A stretch of 57,880 bases of DNA from UBA1731 sp964440985 (GTDB lineage Bacteria > Verrucomicrobiota > Kiritimatiellia > RFP12 > UBA1067). A program made the translations under genes and the position numbers. The notes under the pieces were generated by a model. That model ran no database searches. It worked only from the letters and a program-made list of their open reading frames with translations, and had not been told where the DNA came from. Numbering within the stretch: position 1 is the first letter of the stretch; the number at the start of each line of letters is the position of its first letter. This document shows, one piece after another, positions 31,070 through 38,882 of the stretch. The stretch is from positions 1-57,880 of the forward strand of contig CAYTWE010000010.1 in assembly GCA_964440985.1 (NCBI GenBank), read 5' to 3'.

Positions 31070-32364
31070 TGCATACCGGACTTTCTGAAAGGTGCGGATT
31101 CCACCACGTCCGCCCGTCGGGCGCCGGACAGCGCAACATGGACGGCGAGGGAAAACGACACCAAGGCAAGAACAAGGAACATTGCAAATATCTTTCCGTA
31201 GGCGGCATCCGGCGAAATCGACATCGCTGCGCCGCCTGCCTCGTTGACCGCAATGATGAGTGCATTGGCAATGAAATTGGTGAAGCCGATGGCACTCGCC
31301 GAAAATGCCGCCGGCACGCGCTCCTTCACGCCGGAAAGCAGAACGCCGGTTGTCCCGTAACCGATGCCTACAAGCCAAAAGCCGTACCGCCACAGGTTCG
31401 CATCCTTCGCTCCGGAGAACCACAGGGCCGTGAACAGCGCGAATCCCGCAAGGATCGAACCGGCTCCAACGAGGAAGAACGGACGCCTTGCGTTGTGCAG
31501 CGCAAGGCTCACCGTCCCCAAAAGCACCATCTCGCACATCACGATCATGCTCATTTCACTGATGAGATCAAGGCGATCAGCCCCGAAGAATCCGGACTTC
31601 ACGAACGGCCCGGCAATCCGTGTGATGAATGCCCAGTAGATGGCGATGCCGAATCCTGAGACCGCAAGCGCCGTCCACGCAGACGGCTTTCTGAACGCCG
31701 CAATGTCCCTCCACGGAAACACCTGTCTGCCGTGCATCGCTCCGTCGGTGCCGTCAGATGGTTCGGCCATGCCGAAAAACCGTTCGGGCCTCCGGCGGCA
31801 CAATGTGAGGGCAACCGCAGCTCCGCACACAAGCGTTCCGCAGTTGATCGCGAATGTCGCCCGCTGCCAGCTTCCGCAGACGTCGATGAGCCAGGGGTAT
31901 ACGCTGCTTGCGCACAGGTTGCCGCCGTAAGAGAATATGTAGAACACGCCTATGAGGGCGGCAAAGTACCTGCGAGGAAACGTTCGGTCAATCAGCTTGA
32001 GGATGGCAAGATACACGATGGTGCGTCCGCCGCCGTTCAGGAACTCGCCGGCCATCATCCAGAACAGCGAACGGCTTTCATGCACAGGGATGTATCCGAA
32101 CGCCTGGACGAGCGAACCGATGAAAAGCAGCCGCTCCCAGCCGTACCGGTCCACCATCAGGCCGCCGATGCCGATGAAGGCGATCTGTCCGGCAACGGCG
32201 GCGCTGACGAGCAGGGATATCGCATTCTGCGAAAAGCCGTACTCCGACATGATCGTTCCGGACACAATGCCCGGAACGGCCACCCTGCTCATCGCGCCGA
32301 GCGCGTAGACTATGCAGCCGAACAGCGCAGCGAGCGCGCCATCACGCACCCTGCCGCCCATCAC
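31066..32364 (-). CDS. Major facilitator superfamily transporter
   Basis: A 432-residue membrane protein with about 12 hydrophobic segments. Features include a first helix ALAALFGCIVYALGAMSRVAVPG, the loop 2-3 motif GGLMVDRYGWERLLFIG (MFS motif A, GxLaDrxGrr), and ERFFGMAEPSDGTDG in the central cytoplasmic loop. It resembles hexuronate or oligosaccharide symporters but the substrate cannot be read. It follows GH127 with a 4-nt overlap (starts at GTG 32364 or ATG 32361) and overlaps the AEC gene downstream, so it probably takes up a product of the GH127 enzyme. Confidence 0.88.
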   Translation of the reverse strand: MMGGRVRDGALAALFGCIVYALGAMSRVAVPGIVSGTIMSEYGFSQNAISLLVSAAVAGQIAFIGIGGLMVDRYGWERLLFIGSLVQAFGYIPVHESRSLFWMMAGEFLNGGGRTIVYLAILKLIDRTFPRRYFAALIGVFYIFSYGGNLCASSVYPWLIDVCGSWQRATFAINCGTLVCGAAVALTLCRRRPERFFGMAEPSDGTDGAMHGRQVFPWRDIAAFRKPSAWTALAVSGFGIAIYWAFITRIAGPFVKSGFFGADRLDLISEMSMIVMCEMVLLGTVSLALHNARRPFFLVGAGSILAGFALFTALWFSGAKDANLWRYGFWLVGIGYGTTGVLLSGVKERVPAAFSASAIGFTNFIANALIIAVNEAGGAAMSISPDAAYGKIFAMFLVLALVSFSLAVHVALSGARRADVVESAPFRKSGMQ

Positions 32365-34304
32365 TCGGATCTGAGGGCGTCATTCATCGAGTACGAAATC
32401 GGGAACCATGTGCGGTACCAGTTGGACGGACTCCATCTGCTGCCGGCGGAGGCATAGTCGCAGAACATCACCGTCTGAAGGTTGCGCCCGTCCTGGTTCT
32501 CGTCATGTCCGCCGACAGGCAGACGTGCCGAAACGACCATCCGCATCCCGTCCATCTGCGAAAAAAGCTCCAGCGGAAAATCAACGCTGCGTCCGGACGC
32601 GAACATCCCCTCCACATCGCGGGACCGGAGCACGGCAGACGTGTCGCCGTCGCCAAAGCGCGAATCGCGCGCCAGAAGCACCGGGCCGCGTGTGAACGCG
32701 ACAGAGTGGTCAATGCGGTGCATCTTGACCGGGAGCGCGAAATCGAGAGAGAGCGCATCGCCAGGCTTCCATTCGCGCTCAACTGCGACATACCGCCCAC
32801 CCTCCTTGGCGACGTCAACGGTTTCGCCGTTGACTTTCATGGAGTTCAGCGAGACGCATCCGGGGATGCGCACCGAGAGCTTGAACTTCATGGGCTCCTG
32901 CGAGCGGAAGCGCACATCGACAGCACCGGTCTTGGGATAAAGCGTGTGCGTCTCGAAGAACGCCTTTTTGCCGAGTGCAGGGACTTCGACCGCAATGCGC
33001 GACGAGACGAAGAAGTTCAGGAACACATCCGCGCCCTTCGCCTGTGCGATGGAGTGCATGAAAGACAGGAATCCCCTCGGCCCGTTGGCGTTGCAGCAGT
33101 TCGTGTGCATACGGCAATGTATGTGGCCTTCCGAACGGAATCCGTCAAGCGGGGTATACGCCGCATACAGGCGGCCATCCGCGCTCAACGATGCGAGGTA
33201 GGCGTTGTAGAACGTCTTTTCCAGCTCATCCGCCCAAAAGCGGTCTCCCGTGACGGCAAGCAGCTTCTCGCACAGCCGCATCCACGTGATCGTGACGCAC
33301 GTCTCCTGCGTATGCGGGAACGGTTCGTGCTGATGCTTCGCGCCATGATACCAGTGTTCGTACGAAGCGCCGCTCCCCGCCAGGTTTATCTCCTCGGCGG
33401 CGATGTTTTTGGCGCTTGCTATCGCCGCATCGAGAAGTTCTTTGCGTCCGGACACCTCCCAGTATTCAATCAGACCCTGGTAGCAGCTCATCATCTCATA
33501 GGCCTTGCCACGGTTCGTGCGCTCACCGCTCCAGATGTGACCGCTCTTCGGCAGCGGTGAACGATCCGCCACCGGGACGCCTTTCAGCGCAAGGTCGAGG
33601 AGGCGCGGGCCGTTCTCGCGCTCCGTCATCTCCTTGACGATGAACGCGGCGAAGTCAAGGTACTTCCTCTCCTTCGTGCGCTTGTACAGCCACACCACCG
33701 GCTCAAGGCTGCTGCAGCTCGGCTGCCCGGCATAGTTTCCGGTCTGCGCGATCGAGAACTTCGCACCGGGGCCTGTGGACGAAATGAGATAGTCGCAAAG
33801 CCGGCGGCAGGCGTTCAGGGATTCCTTCGACCCGGTTGCGTCGTAGTGGTGGAGAAGTCCAAGCATCGTGTACTTGATTCCCCACACATCCCAGCCGCCC
33901 GGTATCGACCGGAAGTCCTTGCTGTAGTTGCCGATGTATCCATCCTGCTGCTGCTCGGATATGACGCGCCTGACGCCGGCGTCAATGCGCGACTTCAGCC
34001 TCTGGCATCCCGTCATCGTCCAGAACGGCGCCGCCGAATGCATGTATTTTCCCCAGAATTCGGTCTGCCAAAGACCTGTCTCCGTCCGCTCACCGAAGCA
34101 GGCGGCAAGGTACTCCGGATCTTCTGCGACTACGTGCTTCTCGAACATCCGCTCAAAAGCAAGCCCGATCGGACCCTGCAGGCTCACATCGGAATCCGCC
34201 ACACAGGTGCGAAGAGCCGCCGCGCCGTCCAAGGCGAACGAGACCGATGCGGTGCCGATCGCCGCCGCCATCGCACAGAACCTTCCTGCTTTCATCATCT
34301 CCAT
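32361..34304 (-). CDS. Exported GH127 beta-L-arabinofuranosidase-like enzyme (DUF1680)
   Basis: About 647 residues, matching the 650-aa family length. The N terminus has a signal peptide (FCAMAAAIGTASVSFA). The (alpha/alpha)6 barrel includes EFWGKYMHSAAPFW and QDGYIGNYSKD. The zinc and catalytic residues of GH127 are visible: the HTQETC motif with Glu and Cys near residue 333, and the Cys-Cys pair in HTNCCNANGPRG near 402. C-terminal beta domains follow. The family removes beta-L-arabinofuranose from plant hydroxyproline-rich glycoproteins, or related sugars. The start at ATG 34304 is preferred because GAGG precedes it by 6 nt; an ATG at 34316 is also in frame. It leads a run with the MFS and AEC transporters. 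Confidence 0.9.
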   Translation of the reverse strand: MEMMKAGRFCAMAAAIGTASVSFALDGAAALRTCVADSDVSLQGPIGLAFERMFEKHVVAEDPEYLAACFGERTETGLWQTEFWGKYMHSAAPFWTMTGCQRLKSRIDAGVRRVISEQQQDGYIGNYSKDFRSIPGGWDVWGIKYTMLGLLHHYDATGSKESLNACRRLCDYLISSTGPGAKFSIAQTGNYAGQPSCSSLEPVVWLYKRTKERKYLDFAAFIVKEMTERENGPRLLDLALKGVPVADRSPLPKSGHIWSGERTNRGKAYEMMSCYQGLIEYWEVSGRKELLDAAIASAKNIAAEEINLAGSGASYEHWYHGAKHQHEPFPHTQETCVTITWMRLCEKLLAVTGDRFWADELEKTFYNAYLASLSADGRLYAAYTPLDGFRSEGHIHCRMHTNCCNANGPRGFLSFMHSIAQAKGADVFLNFFVSSRIAVEVPALGKKAFFETHTLYPKTGAVDVRFRSQEPMKFKLSVRIPGCVSLNSMKVNGETVDVAKEGGRYVAVEREWKPGDALSLDFALPVKMHRIDHSVAFTRGPVLLARDSRFGDGDTSAVLRSRDVEGMFASGRSVDFPLELFSQMDGMRMVVSARLPVGGHDENQDGRNLQTVMFCDYASAGSRWSPSNWYRTWFPISYSMNDALRSE

Positions 34305-34334
34305 TGCAATCCTCATTCGTTTAAATTTCGGGTC

Positions 34335-34363
34335 ATTCTATCAGATTGGACACCGCCGCGCAA
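34335..34363 (-). promoter_or_regulatory. Promoter of the GH127-MFS-AEC operon
   Basis: On the minus strand TTGCGC (34358-34363), a 17-nt mixed spacer and TAGAAT (34335-34340). The leader to the ATG at 34304 is about 25 nt. Confidence 0.55.
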
Positions 34364-34412
34364 TCTCGCGCACCGGGAACCAACATACTATAAATGCGAA
34401 CAGAACTCTCCG

Positions 34413-35678
34413 TTACGGGTCTTCCTGCCATCTGATGTAGCGTATCTTTGAATCCTGCACGATCGCCACGGCCTTCACCGTGTGGGTTATGCCAAGGGAT
34501 TCACCAGTGATCGAAACCTCGAAAAACTTCTCCGGCGTGTACGAAAGGTACTGCTCCGCCTCCTGCTGGATGTACGTGCCGCCACCGATGGCATCCTGCA
34601 CACGGCTCTGGAGATCGCTCCAGTCCTTGAACGTTCCCACATCGTCGTCCATGGCGCTGCCGCCGACGTTCTCACGACGGTTGCCGGTCGCACGAATCTC
34701 CACAATTGCGTCCGCAATGTCAGTCGCATTCGACACGTCGCTCTCGCTGAACGACGGATGGGATCCGGTCGAGTAGGAGGAGGAAGGCTGCCATATGCCC
34801 GGCACAGTGACGAGGATGTCCTTGTCGGCGATGTTGGCGTTCACCTTTCCGGAGCCGAACACCGTGAAGTAGCGGCGCAGACCCTTCACGGTAATCTGGT
34901 CGTCCTTCTTCGCAAGAGGATTCAGGATGCCGCCGTCGAGCAGGGCCTGTGCGTTGATCGGTTCATCTTCATGCTCGTTGAACCCCTTTATGTGCATCAG
35001 ATCGTCGAGGTCGGATATCTCACCGTTGCGTGAAGCCGGAAGGTAGTTTCTGTTCCTGTCTACATCGCGCCCGTTGATGAAGTCATCGTAGGCATTCTTG
35101 TAGAATTCGTCCTCCGCACCCTCTTCGCCAGTCACCGCGCTGTCCTCGTCACGCCAGTCGCACCAGCCGTCCACAATTCCGTCCCAGTACTCCTCCGGAA
35201 CACCGGACGCCGCCAGCACAGCCTCCCATATCTTCGCGTAGTTGGCGTCGCCTCCGGCATACAGGTTGTTGATGTTCCACTGCGATTCGATGGGCTTTAT
35301 CTTTACGGTCACAGTGCCGCCGCCGGGATTGAGGGCATCGACAGGGACGGCACCCGTGGAACATTCGCGGTTGTCCTTGAGGTCGACCTTCTCCCAGTAC
35401 CAGCGGTCCTTTTCAAGGTACTCCTCTACGTCCGATTCGGACGACACGGACGATTTGTCCGTCGACGGCACGGTCACATTCTGGTAGTCGAGCATTATGA
35501 CCTCGGCGATTGCGATTCCCGCGTCGGTCAGATGGTCAACACGCACACGCTCCTGCAGATAGAGGTTGATGCGCGTCTGCAACTGCGCATCAACCGCATA
35601 CGTCGCTATCAGGATGGAAAGAACCGCCAGCACCCATATGGCGCCGACAATCGCACTGCCTTTCTTTCCATGCACCAT
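34413..35678 (-). CDS. gspK: Type II secretion minor pseudopilin, GspK-like
   Basis: A 421-residue protein beginning MVHGKKGSAIVGAIWVLAVL, the prepilin-type leader (cleavage after KKG) and hydrophobic helix of GspK, which typically lacks the Glu at position 5. The large soluble domain contains IESQWNINNLYAGG and AVLAASGVPEEYWDGIVDGWCDWRDED, matching the LNxN...L and LxDWxDxD pattern of GspK, and a VNANIADKDILVTVPGI repeat of the helix-hairpin type. GspK caps the pseudopilus tip. No gspI/gspJ partners flank it here; the secretin gene lies about 9 kb away. The ribosome site is weak, so the exact start is less certain. Confidence 0.78.
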   Translation of the reverse strand: MVHGKKGSAIVGAIWVLAVLSILIATYAVDAQLQTRINLYLQERVRVDHLTDAGIAIAEVIMLDYQNVTVPSTDKSSVSSESDVEEYLEKDRWYWEKVDLKDNRECSTGAVPVDALNPGGGTVTVKIKPIESQWNINNLYAGGDANYAKIWEAVLAASGVPEEYWDGIVDGWCDWRDEDSAVTGEEGAEDEFYKNAYDDFINGRDVDRNRNYLPASRNGEISDLDDLMHIKGFNEHEDEPINAQALLDGGILNPLAKKDDQITVKGLRRYFTVFGSGKVNANIADKDILVTVPGIWQPSSSYSTGSHPSFSESDVSNATDIADAIVEIRATGNRRENVGGSAMDDDVGTFKDWSDLQSRVQDAIGGGTYIQQEAEQYLSYTPEKFFEVSITGESLGITHTVKAVAIVQDSKIRYIRWQEDP

Positions 35679-35692
35679 CTTGTCGCATCAGA

Positions 35693-35721
35693 CGCCCCGG
35701 CCCATATCCACGACCGGGGCG
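35693..35721. terminator. Possible hairpin terminator after the 89-aa secreted protein gene
   Basis: An 8-bp GC-rich perfect stem (CGCCCCGG at 35693-35700 with CCGGGGCG at 35714-35721) with a 13-nt loop. It lies 9 bp downstream of the small-protein stop codon. No T run follows on the minus strand, so it may stop polymerase poorly and rather protect the mRNA 3' end. Confidence 0.35.
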
Positions 35722-35729
35722 CACTGCAA

Positions 35730-35999
35730 TCAGCAGACCGAAATCCTGCTGCTTTTGTTCTTCACATTCGCCTTCGCCTCGGCAATCTGCTCTGGCGTGG
35801 CCGGCTTCTTGAATGTCATGACGCCATACTTGAAAACAGGCACGGCCGTGTCGCCCGAGGCCGTCCGTGCGTTCGCGAACGCCGCCGGGTCGACGGCGGC
35901 TGTGGCCATGCTTGACAGACCGCAGACAAATCCGCCATTGATGGAAGGAAGCGTCGCACCCGCTGCGATCGCGGCAAACAGAATTGATTTGACATTCAC
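35730..35999 (-). CDS. Small secreted protein of unknown function
   Basis: An 89-residue protein starting with GTG, 8 nt after AAGGA. The N terminus (VKSILFAAIAAGATLPSINGG) is a signal-like hydrophobic segment. The mature part holds VPVFKYGVMTFKKPATPEQIAEAKANVKNKSS and ends in RISVC with a terminal Cys. I recognise no domain. The gene lies 70 nt after the TMEM43-like gene, with a 9-bp hairpin in the gap, and is followed by another hairpin. It is probably real given its start site and signal sequence. Confidence 0.6.
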   Translation of the reverse strand: MNVKSILFAAIAAGATLPSINGGFVCGLSSMATAAVDPAAFANARTASGDTAVPVFKYGVMTFKKPATPEQIAEAKANVKNKSSRISVC

Positions 36000-36015
36000 C
36001 TTGGAGATCCTTTCT

Positions 36016-36046
36016 CGCGGACGACGGCTTCGCGCCCTCGTCCGCG
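36016..36046. repeat. 9-bp inverted repeat between the TMEM43-like and small-protein genes
   Basis: CGCGGACGA (36016-36024) and its exact complement TCGTCCGCG (36038-36046) enclose a 13-nt GC-rich loop. No T run follows in the minus direction. It could act as an intercistronic mRNA stabiliser or attenuator ahead of the 89-aa gene. Confidence 0.45.
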
Positions 36047-36069
36047 CGTTTCGTTTCCTATGCGCCCGA

Positions 36070-37272
36070 TTACGCCTGGGCGGGAGTGGCGGCGGCGACT
36101 TCCGCCTTGGCCTTCGCGGCCGCCTTTTTCTTTTTCAGGAAGAGAACGATCGTACCGCCGGCCGCCACCAGCAGAGCAATGCCGAGAACAGGACGATAGA
36201 AAAGCCACGCAATCGCGATCGTCACGAGCGCACACGGCAGGGAGATGAAGAAGGAGACGATGCTCGTACCCATGCCCACGACGTTACCGAGAACCGGCAG
36301 CACGTCACCCAGCACGGCAAACGGCTTGAAGACCTTCTGCAACCCGAAGAACATCAGGAGGAAGCCGCCCAGACGAATGAGCCAGCACATGATCGTGTTG
36401 GCCTGGTGGGCGTCCGCGAACATCTCCGCCGCCTCCTTGATGCCGTCGGACAGCATCTGCAGCTTCTTCCCGTTCTTGGCCGTGTAGGCGACGAACGTGT
36501 CGCCCTTCTGCTTGGCGATGACCGAAACATCGTGCGGCACGACGTAGGTGTAGGTGACGCGCACGTCACCCAGGCGCGGCATCGCCACGACGTCCCGCGT
36601 GTTGTTCGGATTGTTGCGCGTCTCGGTGTTGGGCACGTAGATGACATTGCCGCGAATGAGCGTGCGCGGGACCGGGCAGACCGTGTTCGTCGGAATCATG
36701 TACGGCTGCACCCCGCCGATCGACGCGATCTGGTTCTCGTTCAGACGGAACGCGCCGAACGTGACGTTCTGGGCGATTTTCTTCTCCTCGGTGAACTCCA
36801 TGGGCGGATTCTCATGTCCCGCCTCCTTGAACACCGACGAATCGATCGCCGACGAACTCCACGCCATCTTGTAGGTGTAGGTGGTCGTGGTCGTCTCACT
36901 GCCGCCCACGTTCTTTTCCTTTTTGACGTGCTTCTCCTCCTTCCACTGGTACATCTCGACTTCGCGCACCAGCTTGATCGCCGTCGTGCTGATGCCGAAC
37001 GCCTCGTCAACCAGAACGTCCTTCGTGTCGGCCTTGCCCGTCATGTGGACGAACTTGCCCTCGTTTTCGGGATCGACCTTCGCATTGGACTGGACCGATA
37101 CGCAGACGCCCTCACCTTCTTCGAGCGCCTTGCGCGTCTTCACCGTGTTGCCTTCATTCCAAAAGAGCACGGGGAATCCCAGTACGAACATCCCCACGCC
37201 GACCAAGACGCCCTTCATGGCGCCGCCCACGCGCGAGCTCCAGCTCTCCGTTGACGTTTCCGTCACAGCCAT
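36070..37272 (-). CDS. TMEM43/LUMA-family membrane protein
   Basis: A 400-residue protein matching the TMEM43 family, first known from the inner nuclear membrane of animals and also found in bacteria. One N-terminal transmembrane helix (MKGVLVGVGMFVLGFPVLF) is followed by the conserved WNEGNTVKTRKALEEGEG, a large beta-rich soluble domain (about 45-285), and a cluster of three to four helices at about 292-380 beginning IMCWLIRLGGFLLMFFGLQ. The Ala/Lys-rich tail AAAKAKAEVAAATPAQA is cytoplasmic. Its bacterial role is unknown. It follows the beta-helix gene by 45 nt on the same strand. Confidence 0.82.
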   Translation of the reverse strand: MAVTETSTESWSSRVGGAMKGVLVGVGMFVLGFPVLFWNEGNTVKTRKALEEGEGVCVSVQSNAKVDPENEGKFVHMTGKADTKDVLVDEAFGISTTAIKLVREVEMYQWKEEKHVKKEKNVGGSETTTTTYTYKMAWSSSAIDSSVFKEAGHENPPMEFTEEKKIAQNVTFGAFRLNENQIASIGGVQPYMIPTNTVCPVPRTLIRGNVIYVPNTETRNNPNNTRDVVAMPRLGDVRVTYTYVVPHDVSVIAKQKGDTFVAYTAKNGKKLQMLSDGIKEAAEMFADAHQANTIMCWLIRLGGFLLMFFGLQKVFKPFAVLGDVLPVLGNVVGMGTSIVSFFISLPCALVTIAIAWLFYRPVLGIALLVAAGGTIVLFLKKKKAAAKAKAEVAAATPAQA

Positions 37273-37317
37273 CTCAATCCTCCGGTCGGTTCGTTTTCGT
37301 TACCGGCTTCGTTTTCT

Positions 37318-38667
37318 TCACTTGATCGCCTGGGCGCCCTTTTCGGGCATTGCGCCGAACAGCTTGAGCGCCATTTCCAGCGGATAGCGGTTGCAGAACA
37401 TGTCGCACTGCGTCTTGATCGTTCCCTGCATCGGAAGGCCGACCGCCTGGCGGAGGGCGTTGAGCTTGCCCTCGTCAAGCTTCGTCGTCTCCGAGTACTT
37501 CATGGTCAGGAACGCATTCAGAAACTTCGTGTCTATACGGCCCTCGAACACCTTGGGGTCCTTGAGATCGACGTTGTCCTCGATCGATTCGATGCCGTCC
37601 GTCCCCTCAAGGTCTTCGAACTCGTCGACGCGCACCTTGGCAATCGATGGCGAAACGGTCATCTGCACGTCGCTTTCGCGGTTGAGGAAGAAGACGTTGC
37701 CGTCCAGCTTCGTGGTCATCTCCTTCGAGCGTCCCTTCGTGTTGTCGTAGCCGGTAAGCACGTTGAGACCGATCACGTTGTCGCTGATGTCGGCGGCGAC
37801 GCCCGTGTTGTTGCGAACGCCGTAGCCCATGCTAGCAAGGTCGTTCTTCGTGCTCCATGTGAAGAGAACCGTGTTGTTCTCGAACTCCCACTCAACCGCC
37901 GGCTTCCAGCCCGGCTTGGGATTGTTCGGGCCGCTCTCCGGGATCGGCTTTGAGCAGAGGACGTTCGCGCCAACCATGCGGTTGTTGCAGAACACGCAGT
38001 TCTCGACTTCGACCTTGCCCTCGTACCATGTGAACTGGAGTGCGGCGTTGCCGCCGTTCACGAACGCACAGTTCTTGATGGTAACGTTGCCCGTGGCGCG
38101 GTTCTGCGTGGCGGAGTAGATCATGTAGCGGTCAGGGGACGGATTCTTGTCCGCAGGATTCTTGGCCGGACCCTGCAGCCACATGCCGGTCTCGACGCCT
38201 TCGGGCTTGCCCTTGACGGCATGGTAGGAGTTCGCCTGCCCTTCATCAAAGATGAGACCGTCGAACACCATGTTCACTCCGGTAGGCGTATCCTTCTGCG
38301 CAAATTCGATGTGGAACACACCGCGTCCGCTGCCCTTCTTGGAGTTGTTCTCGTTCTGCGCCTGGAAAAGGGTGCGATGCTTCAGCGGATCGCGTGTCGC
38401 GAAGTCCGGTGCATAGCCGCCGATGATGGAGACGGCCTTGTCGATCTTGAACCAGTTCTGCTTCATCTTGCCGGGATAGGCGCCTTCGGCCACATGGATC
38501 GTGTCGCCATGCTTCGCATTCTCAAGAGCCTTCCAGAGATTCTTGAGCGGAGCCTCCTTCGTGCCCGCGTTCTTGTTCTTCCCCGTCGAGAGCGAAACGT
38601 ACACATCCGCCGCCGACATTGTCGCTGTGACCGCAATGGCCGCCGCAAAAATCAATCCCTTCCTCAT
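37318..38667 (-). CDS. Secreted right-handed beta-helix protein
   Basis: A 449-residue exported protein. The start at MRKGLIFAAAIAVTATMSAA has GGAGAGG upstream; the frame open to 38709 is longer but lacks this. The first domain has the DUF1565/pectate-lyase-like opening YVSLSTGKNKNAGTKEAPLK, then GDTIHVAEGAY and ISIIGGYA-type strands, followed by parallel beta-helix turns such as NVTIKNCAFVNGGNAALQF and VEVENCVFCNNRMVG. The last 100 residues are helical. The fold suggests polysaccharide binding or cleavage, or a surface structure; no catalytic residues can be assigned. It has its own promoter divergent from fusA. Confidence 0.8.
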   Translation of the reverse strand: MRKGLIFAAAIAVTATMSAADVYVSLSTGKNKNAGTKEAPLKNLWKALENAKHGDTIHVAEGAYPGKMKQNWFKIDKAVSIIGGYAPDFATRDPLKHRTLFQAQNENNSKKGSGRGVFHIEFAQKDTPTGVNMVFDGLIFDEGQANSYHAVKGKPEGVETGMWLQGPAKNPADKNPSPDRYMIYSATQNRATGNVTIKNCAFVNGGNAALQFTWYEGKVEVENCVFCNNRMVGANVLCSKPIPESGPNNPKPGWKPAVEWEFENNTVLFTWSTKNDLASMGYGVRNNTGVAADISDNVIGLNVLTGYDNTKGRSKEMTTKLDGNVFFLNRESDVQMTVSPSIAKVRVDEFEDLEGTDGIESIEDNVDLKDPKVFEGRIDTKFLNAFLTMKYSETTKLDEGKLNALRQAVGLPMQGTIKTQCDMFCNRYPLEMALKLFGAMPEKGAQAIK

Positions 38668-38727
38668 GAAACCTCTCCTTGCCTTGGTTGTTGAAAATCC
38701 ACAGGACACCCTGCCTGTTTGCCGAAT

Positions 38728-38756
38728 ATTGTACTACAACACCGCTCCATATGCAA
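38728..38756 (-). promoter_or_regulatory. Promoter of the beta-helix gene
   Basis: On the minus strand TTGCAT (38751-38756), a 17-nt mixed spacer and TACAAT (38728-38733). The leader is about 53 nt. Confidence 0.6.
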
Positions 38757-38813
38757 TTGCACCCTCAACATTTTCGGCATCAACTGCAGCATAAAAGACA
38801 GCAAAATCTGCAC

Positions 38814-38842
38814 TTGCGGAAATGGGGCGGATTTTGTAAAAT
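38814..38842 (+). promoter_or_regulatory. fusA promoter
   Basis: TTGCGG (38814-38819), a 17-nt spacer and TAAAAT (38837-38842). The leader is about 34 nt and carries AGGAG at 38869-38873 before the fusA ATG. Confidence 0.65.
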
Positions 38843-38882
38843 ACACGCTTCAATTTTTAATACACATCAGGAGAAACTAAAG

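Noticed and set aside
31070..31537. N-terminal extension of the AEC permease
   Set aside because: It runs inside the MFS gene in another frame; the ATG at 31069 overlaps the MFS stop in the ATGA pattern common in this window.
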